Positions 58,398 to 64,000 of a stretch of DNA of 64,000 nucleotides are shown in pieces. Origin of the DNA: Chiridota heheva. Lineage: Eukaryota; Echinodermata; Holothuroidea; Apodida; Chiridotidae. The stretch covers positions 490,501 through 554,500 of the forward strand of contig JAIGNY010002799.1 in assembly GCA_020152595.1 (NCBI GenBank), read 5' to 3'. Each line of letters opens with the position of its first letter. The first letter of the stretch is position 1. The notes beneath the pieces were generated by a model that was not told the DNA's origin, made no database searches, and worked only from the letters and a program-made list of their open reading frames with translations. The position numbers and the translations under genes were made by a program.

Positions 58398-59695
58398 AAA
58401 TTCACGAAACCATCCATCACATTTTTCACCCGGGGTCCATATGCATAACACTAAATATTTTTACGGTACCCGGGATCAGATGCATGGAATGTAGCTAGCT
58501 TGTGCTCCAAAAAAAGGCGCTCGGCCCAGGCTAGCGCTCATTAACATAACCCGTCAAATACACACAAGAAATTTCCGCCTATATCCATTCATTATCGAAT
58601 TACATATGCCGACCACTGACCGGTGTAAAAGTAAACTTTGCTCCCCCTTTAGTGTATTAGCTTATCACTTCTTATCACTTTTTTAGCTTATCACTTCAGT
58701 ATACAAAATTAATTGAAGAAACCGTACAGACACACCAGTAAATTACTAAGTAAAATTAGTCCGAAGGGGACCAAATTTACTAGACATTCATTGGGAAATA
58801 AAGTCCGGGGGGCACAAATTTACGGGGAGCAAAATTGACTATCACACCGGCCCACGTGCAAATCTTTCGCCCAAAGCCACGCTGTAACTCCTAATAAGGT
58901 CATGGCTATACCGCACTAACTTTTTCACAATCCATCATTAAGTGGGCCATGTAATATTCGAGGAGAATCCCACGTTAAATCCGACCTGCGCATGTCTGAG
59001 ACAACCCTGGATATATCACGCGCATGATATTGCAGACTTGCTGTGTAGGGGCTCCGAAAGAAGGCTTAGGCCTAGGCCTGTTTAACTGATAATTTTGTTG
59101 ACAGTGCTTGTATTATTATAGGGATTATTGAAAATAAAGTTGTATTTTAAATTATTTTGCTGGTTTGCCTATGGTATGTTCCTTCTGTCCTTTGCATATT
59201 TTCTTCAATGAAAAACTAGGTTTCTTAGTGTGCAGTATTGTGATTTTTGTGGTTGTTTTCAGTCTCTTGAAGTCATTTCATCATGTGTAATGAAGATGAT
59301 TGAAACCCGGTGGTGTGCGTTCCCTTTCCATTAGTACTGTTTATTTTCCATGAATTTTCGTCTTGAATTCATCAGTCAGGATATAAATTTACCACTATCG
59401 TTTTAACTCTTTGGTTAGACTGATGCAAGCCGTGCCGTCCGTGATGGCTGACCCTCCAAAGGGTCGAGGGTACGACAAAAACCTATACCCTGCTGTACTG
59501 TTTTAAGCCTTGTGTTAAAACAGGAAAATCTCAGTTTTAAGATCTTTGTGAAAACGAAACCATTTTATACGGAAGCTTAAAAGTGTCAATCAACATACCC
59601 AGATGTCCAGATAGTATCTCTATATGCCAACCTATAAACTCATTTTCCACACTTATTTCTGGAATTAGGATGTCTTATTGAAACAATTTTTGTCA
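58398..59695. other. Non-coding stretch
   Basis: No recognised genes or repeats. Confidence 0.4.
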
Positions 59696-59699
59696 TCAT

Positions 59700-60180
59700 G
59701 ATCACTTTCTGAGATCAACAAGTCGACATACTGTGAACCAATAAGATGTCAAGTTCACTTGTCATTTCACTAACTTGTCATGACCAGATATGCAAAGTCG
59801 GGAAGTCAACTTGTTACAATATTGTTTGTCATCAAGTCTGATTCTCAGCTTTTTCAAGTCGACTTCATTTCGAAACAAGAACACTTATCATAATCAAAAG
59901 TTGTCTTGATTACATATACAAAGTCGGTAAGCCAACTTGTTACAATAATATTTGTCGTCAAGCCTGATTATCAGCTCTTTCAAGTCGACTTCATATTAAT
60001 ACAAGAACACTTATCACAATTTAGAAGTTGTCTTGACTACATATTGAAAGTCGGCAAGTCAACTTAATACAATAACGTTTGTCGTCAAGTCTGATTCTCA
60101 GCTTTTCATATCGACACAAAAGCACTTATCATATCTTAGAAGTTGTCTTTAAGCGTTGCTCTTTTTGGACAAGAATACTT
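59700..60180 (+). repeat. 126-bp tandem repeat, about 3.6 copies
   Basis: AAGTCGACTTCAT recurs at 59856 and 59982 with diverged copies near 59720 and 60108. Each unit holds GTCGTCAAG(T/C)CTGATT, CAGCT.TTTCAAGTCGACTT and AGAAGTTGTCTT. Confidence 0.85.
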
Positions 60181-60689
60181 TATATTTTTACCAATGTCGA
60201 CTTATTAAGTTACATCATCTCATTGTAAATACAAAAACCTTCGAAGAACTGTAGAATGATTTATGGAATGGGATATGTGTGGCCTTTTTTCGACGGGTCT
60301 TTTCAGTGGAATCAGCATTAATCAATTTGGATTATATTAGGCCTATAAAGAAATGGTATTTTCCCTTAGTGAATTTTTGCAATTTTCGAGTTTTAGTCTA
60401 TGCACCTACTAATCAAATCTTTATCAAGTTCAAAGAACAGCAAAATGGATCGCTTTATATGCGTAATTCACTAACCAACTAGACTTGCAAGGCAAATCAT
60501 AAAATAAAACCATCGAACCAAATTTGTTTTCAGAGCAGAGCTTGACGCTTTTTGGAAATCAATACATAGGGCAAGAGCAAGTTATACTAGAAAAAAAAAT
60601 AGCCCGAAGGCCTACTTAGAGAAAACAGGCCCAAAGGCCTACTTTAAACAGCTAGTGAAATAAATTACAATCTCTGCTTTTAGGGACAA
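60181..60689. other. Non-coding stretch
   Basis: The first 90 bp continue the inverted match to 62020-62100; the remainder shows nothing recognised apart from a duplicated GCCCGAAGGCCTACTT-type word at 60600-60650. Confidence 0.4.
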
Positions 60690-61510
60690 ACCCTCCCGAC
60701 AGGGGCTGTACGGCCCTAATTTTATACAAATAAATTATATTTCTGCCATGTTTTTTCATATCATTTTCGAAACATTTCTTTGATGGAGAAGGGGCTGTAC
60801 CGTAGAAATTTCATATCCATAAAAGCGAATGATTTCTCTCTACGTTTAAAAAAGTTTTCCAACTGGGAGGGGGACTGCGGTTTATCCCTATATAATTTTT
60901 AAAACATTTCTTTGATAGAGAAGGGAGTTTACGGTAGAAATTTAAGGGAGACTGAACAGCAATATAATTTATCAAACCCATGAACACAACGATTGCCCCA
61001 ATGTTTTCAAGAAATTTTCCTTCACCGGGAAAGAGGGCTGTGTGGCACAGTAATTGAAATCCATAAGTAGGAATTTTACCAGACTATATCCCTGACACCA
61101 AGTTTTCCCAGAAATTTAAAAAGAAATTAATAAAATATCAGACAGGGAAGGAAATTAAAAACAAATATCACCAACATCATACCCATGAGGGTTAGCTTGT
61201 GGATCAACCAGTATTATCTGTAGAGGGGGCTACAGAACCTAGTCAATTTTAGATTTGTGAAAAGAAATTATAATTCCAGACCTGTTTTCAAGAGTTAGGC
61301 TAACCGAAAGGGGCTAAATAGCACTGATTTATATCATAAATGCAGCTTTTGCTATATTCTCCTCATCATTCTCAAAACATTTCTCCAATGGAGACAAGGG
61401 GCTGTACAAAACTAATTTCATATCCACAAAAGCTAATGTTACCAAATTTCTCTATATTTTCAAATCATCGACGGAGGGGGGAGGGGAAAATACATGAATG
61501 AGTCCCTATC
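60690..61510. repeat. Degenerate 130-170 bp tandem repeat, about five units
   Basis: Units share AAACATTTCTTTGATGGAGA, AGGGGCTGTACGG and ATTTCATATCCATAAAAGC. Confidence 0.6.
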
Positions 61511-61710
61511 TATCCCATTCAAGTAATTTGTAGCCCCGCCCCATACCTGGCACCACCCTGCTCCCCAAAACATTTCCCTAAACTTCCATGGCAACAATCC
61601 GACTGATTTACCCATCTTAATATATTTTACAATATCAAATTTATTTTCATGTTCAAATCTCTCATATCAAAGCGAACAAATTTTGATTTTGGAGGGATGG
61701 GTTTTAGGGG

Positions 61711-61765
61711 CCATGACCACCACCCTTGGTGGTCATAGCCATGACCACCACCCTTGGCGGCTGCC
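61711..61765. repeat. 28-bp hairpin in tandem
   Basis: CCATGACCACCACCCTTGG plus TGGTCATAG is a palindrome-like unit (ATGACCACC/GGTGGTCAT) and is followed by a second, partly altered copy. Confidence 0.7.
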
Positions 61766-61837
61766 CTGCCTCCTCCCTCCCACCACCCCTTAGTCACGCT
61801 ACTGTGGATGGTATTCCTTCAAGCAGTCAAAACTCCC

Positions 61838-62077
61838 CCAATTATGCACACCGCTGCTGTAAATGCACGTTTTATCAGGGACCAACTTATTGTTCATTAC
61901 TGGCAACATTCATATAAAGCAAAAGAGATCCTCCTTTTTCTGGTACTAAGACATGGAATAAACCTCAGTTTACGTTAGATTTAAAGAGTCATTGCAATTT
62001 ACGGACTTCAAAGAAGACGTCAAGAATTTTGTATGAGACGATGTAACTTGATAAGTGGACATCGAGTAAAATATTAG
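61838..62077 (+). pseudogene. Integrase-type transposase, N-terminal helix-turn-helix remnant
   Basis: It reads FIRDQLIVHYWQHSYKAKEI, LLFLVLRHGINLSLR, stop, then in another frame IAIYGLQRRRQEF and a TAG at 62075-62077. The pattern (D.I..Y...Y...EIL..L...HGI..S.R.L.R.L...GL.RR) is the helix-turn-helix lead of integrase-type transposases common in marine invertebrates (IS3EU-like is my best guess). A stop and a frame change show decay; no D-D-E core follows. Confidence 0.5.
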
Positions 62078-62230
62078 TATTCTTGTCCAAAAAGAACAAC
62101 AGTCCAAGACAACTTCTAAGATAAGTTAGTGTTCCTGTTTCGATATAAAGTCGATTGAAAAAGCTGAGAATCAGACTTGACGACAAAACGTTATTGTAAC
62201 AAGTTGACTTGTTGACTTTGACAGTCGGAA
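62020..62230 (-). repeat. Right inverted arm matching 60040-60260
   Basis: The reverse complement reads GACAAAACGTTATT-flanking words as in the 126-bp repeat: CAAGTCTGATTCTCAGCTTTTTC, GAAGTTGTCTT, CTTTTTGGACAAGAATACT and AAGTTACATC.TCTCAT, all in the left arm's order. Confidence 0.75.
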
Positions 62231-64000
62231 ACATGTCCTCGATTGATTGAAAAACTTTATTCAAAATCACGTGACAATCAATTTGAATTCGTGTGACGAA
62301 TTTCCATTTAATCTATATTCTAGATCAGGGCATTTTGCTCTAAAACCGAAGAACCTATATTTATCGTATGGAAACACAATAAAAGCTACAACTTTACAGA
62401 ATCAACGACATTGTTTTATGTCACAATATGAGCACTATTTTTCGCACAACAACCAATGAAAGATTAAAAAACCGTCATGAAATTGACAACCGACCGATAC
62501 AAAAAATAATAAAAATCACGAAAAAAACAAGTTACCAATTTGTGAAGTAAAATCAAATGTTGTTTAAACTATGAAAAAAATAATTTCAAATTCATCTTAG
62601 GGCAAATCACAAACCAAGACCCTAAGAAAAGTTATATCACAATTCAATTATACCCGCTGTAGGATTGAATTGGACGCCATGATTATAACGCATGCGCATT
62701 GAGTGTATGTCGGTAAAACGGATGTACAACACCAATAGATTATCTACAGCGCTCCTGCCTCTCAAGAACAACTAATGCTTTTGGAGAAAAAATAAACGCT
62801 CGAGATTTAAAAAATACTCTTAGATCCGATTGTATATCAAGAGAAAGAGTTCATTTTGTGATTTATAAGAGTAATTTCATACTTTATTTCAAGATGTGTA
62901 CCCGTCATATCAGCTTTAGCGTTTGAAAAGCTAGAGACCTCCCAGTTTTTATAAGTGTCAAGTTTAAATAGATAAGTAGGCCCCATAAGCAGATAAGTAT
63001 GCGTAACATGGAACTCCAGACTTGGTTGAATTAACATTCCAGCTTTAAATAAGTCTGTCCATCGTCATGGATTTAAGTGGTTCGTTTTCTGTGCAATGTG
63101 GAGCAGCCTGTCAGTTGGGAGTGAATAGGGTGGGACATGAAGGGAAACTCTTGACCAATAGAAGATCATGAATAGTTGCACGGAAGGGGGATATATAATA
63201 TTGAAGTCCTATTATGGAGACTGGGGAAACCTATCGCAAGCAACTATGGGAAAGGCCTGAGAGGAGTAAAATGATAGGGAATTCAATGATTATAAGGCAT
63301 ACAAGTGATGTAGTCAGAGGGCTGAGCTGCGTCTCCTTGTCACTAATTGTCAGTCTGTCAATGTTGTGATACCATTTTCATTTGGATGTGCTTGAAGATA
63401 ATCTGAATGTTCCAAGGTGCGTCCAAGTTTCAAACAGAAATCAAGTTATTTTAAGTCACTGCAAATTTTCCATCCCCTCTTCTGTGTAAATAAACCATTT
63501 TTAGGAAAGGCTGAATGTTTAATACAGGGTATTATCTCAGGCCTTACATGAGTGGTATAACCCAATAAATAACCAAACGTGGCACCACCACAGTACTAGA
63601 GAGTCCCAATCCCAATGAGCATATCTAAACTAAGATCATGATAGCATTTTTTTACTTTGAGGGAAAATGTACCTCTGTAACAAACATACATCAATATTTG
63701 AATGCAAGGTAACTTTTAACACACTGTTTTCCTTCCCCCTGGAAAATTTGTCTCACACTTTTCAATGAAATTGTAGCACTTTTTGTTTGTTCAAATCCAA
63801 TTAAATTTTATAACTAATGGTGCATTACTCTTCTCACATTATCTATTCAATCATTTCCAAGTATAAGCATTTCAACATTGGCTATAACTTTTCTCTGGGC
63901 TGTCAGATTGCATAGAAAGTCTTTTCAATATTACTTTTATACTTTCCATCCCTGTTTCTGCCAAAAATGAATAAATAAATTATTGGATTAGTTTAGTGTT
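62231..64000. other. Non-coding stretch
   Basis: No coding sequence, RNA gene or clear repeat recognised to the window end. Confidence 0.4.

Overview
The window looks like nuclear DNA of an animal, most likely a marine invertebrate. It is AT-rich, with long (TA)n and (TAA)n microsatellites, GT-AG introns and no bacterial-style gene packing, rRNA operon, CRISPR array or dense coding. Its transposon set (L2/CR1 and I-like LINEs, a Penelope-like element, P-type, integrase-type and hAT-like DNA elements, tRNA-derived SINEs, foldback-like elements) and the many 'taggcct' and 'tacatgta' words would fit an echinoderm or a related deuterostome. That placement is inference. I could not confirm any complete host gene. 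The best host candidate is one first coding exon of a type II membrane protein at 34276-34431.

Layout. 1-450: 3' end of an L2/CR1 LINE. 450-7265: mostly unannotatable DNA with hairpin elements (3847-3928, 4213-4374) and A-rich repeats (4737-5377). 7266-11297: broken integrase gene split by a 3.7-kb intron. 11.3-20.5 kb: sparse, with an I-like LINE 3' end, a SINE and one unrecognised open segment. 20.5-23.6 kb: 21-bp minisatellite, TA/TACA microsatellites, 303-bp tandem repeats, and a Penelope-like fragment flanked by inverted arms and (TA)n. 24.8-26.8 kb: hAT-like non-autonomous elements. 27127-34106: about 7 kb P-type transposon with 40-bp terminal inverted repeats, decayed transposase exons and several internal satellites. 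34.2-37.9 kb: candidate host exon, a TA-flanked MITE, degenerate A-rich arrays and an I-like LINE. 38.0-40.9 kb: 2 kb of trinucleotide/hexanucleotide DNA followed by a 24-bp minisatellite. 41127-47836: 6.7-kb foldback-like element whose arms are made of 20-bp repeats and whose insertion point can be read against a paralogous empty site. 48441-50507: L2/CR1 LINE with an endonuclease domain and a nested hAT-like insertion. 51.5-62.2 kb: SINEs, inverted duplications, a 2.7-kb imperfect palindrome, and a second inverted-repeat element carrying an integrase-type transposase remnant.

The genes do not form a pathway; nearly everything coding is transposon-derived and broken. What stands out is recurring architecture: several unrelated elements end in long inverted arms built from tandem repeats, and nested insertions with readable target-site duplications allow parts of the insertion order to be reconstructed. 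All alignments were made by eye, so identities and array borders are approximate.
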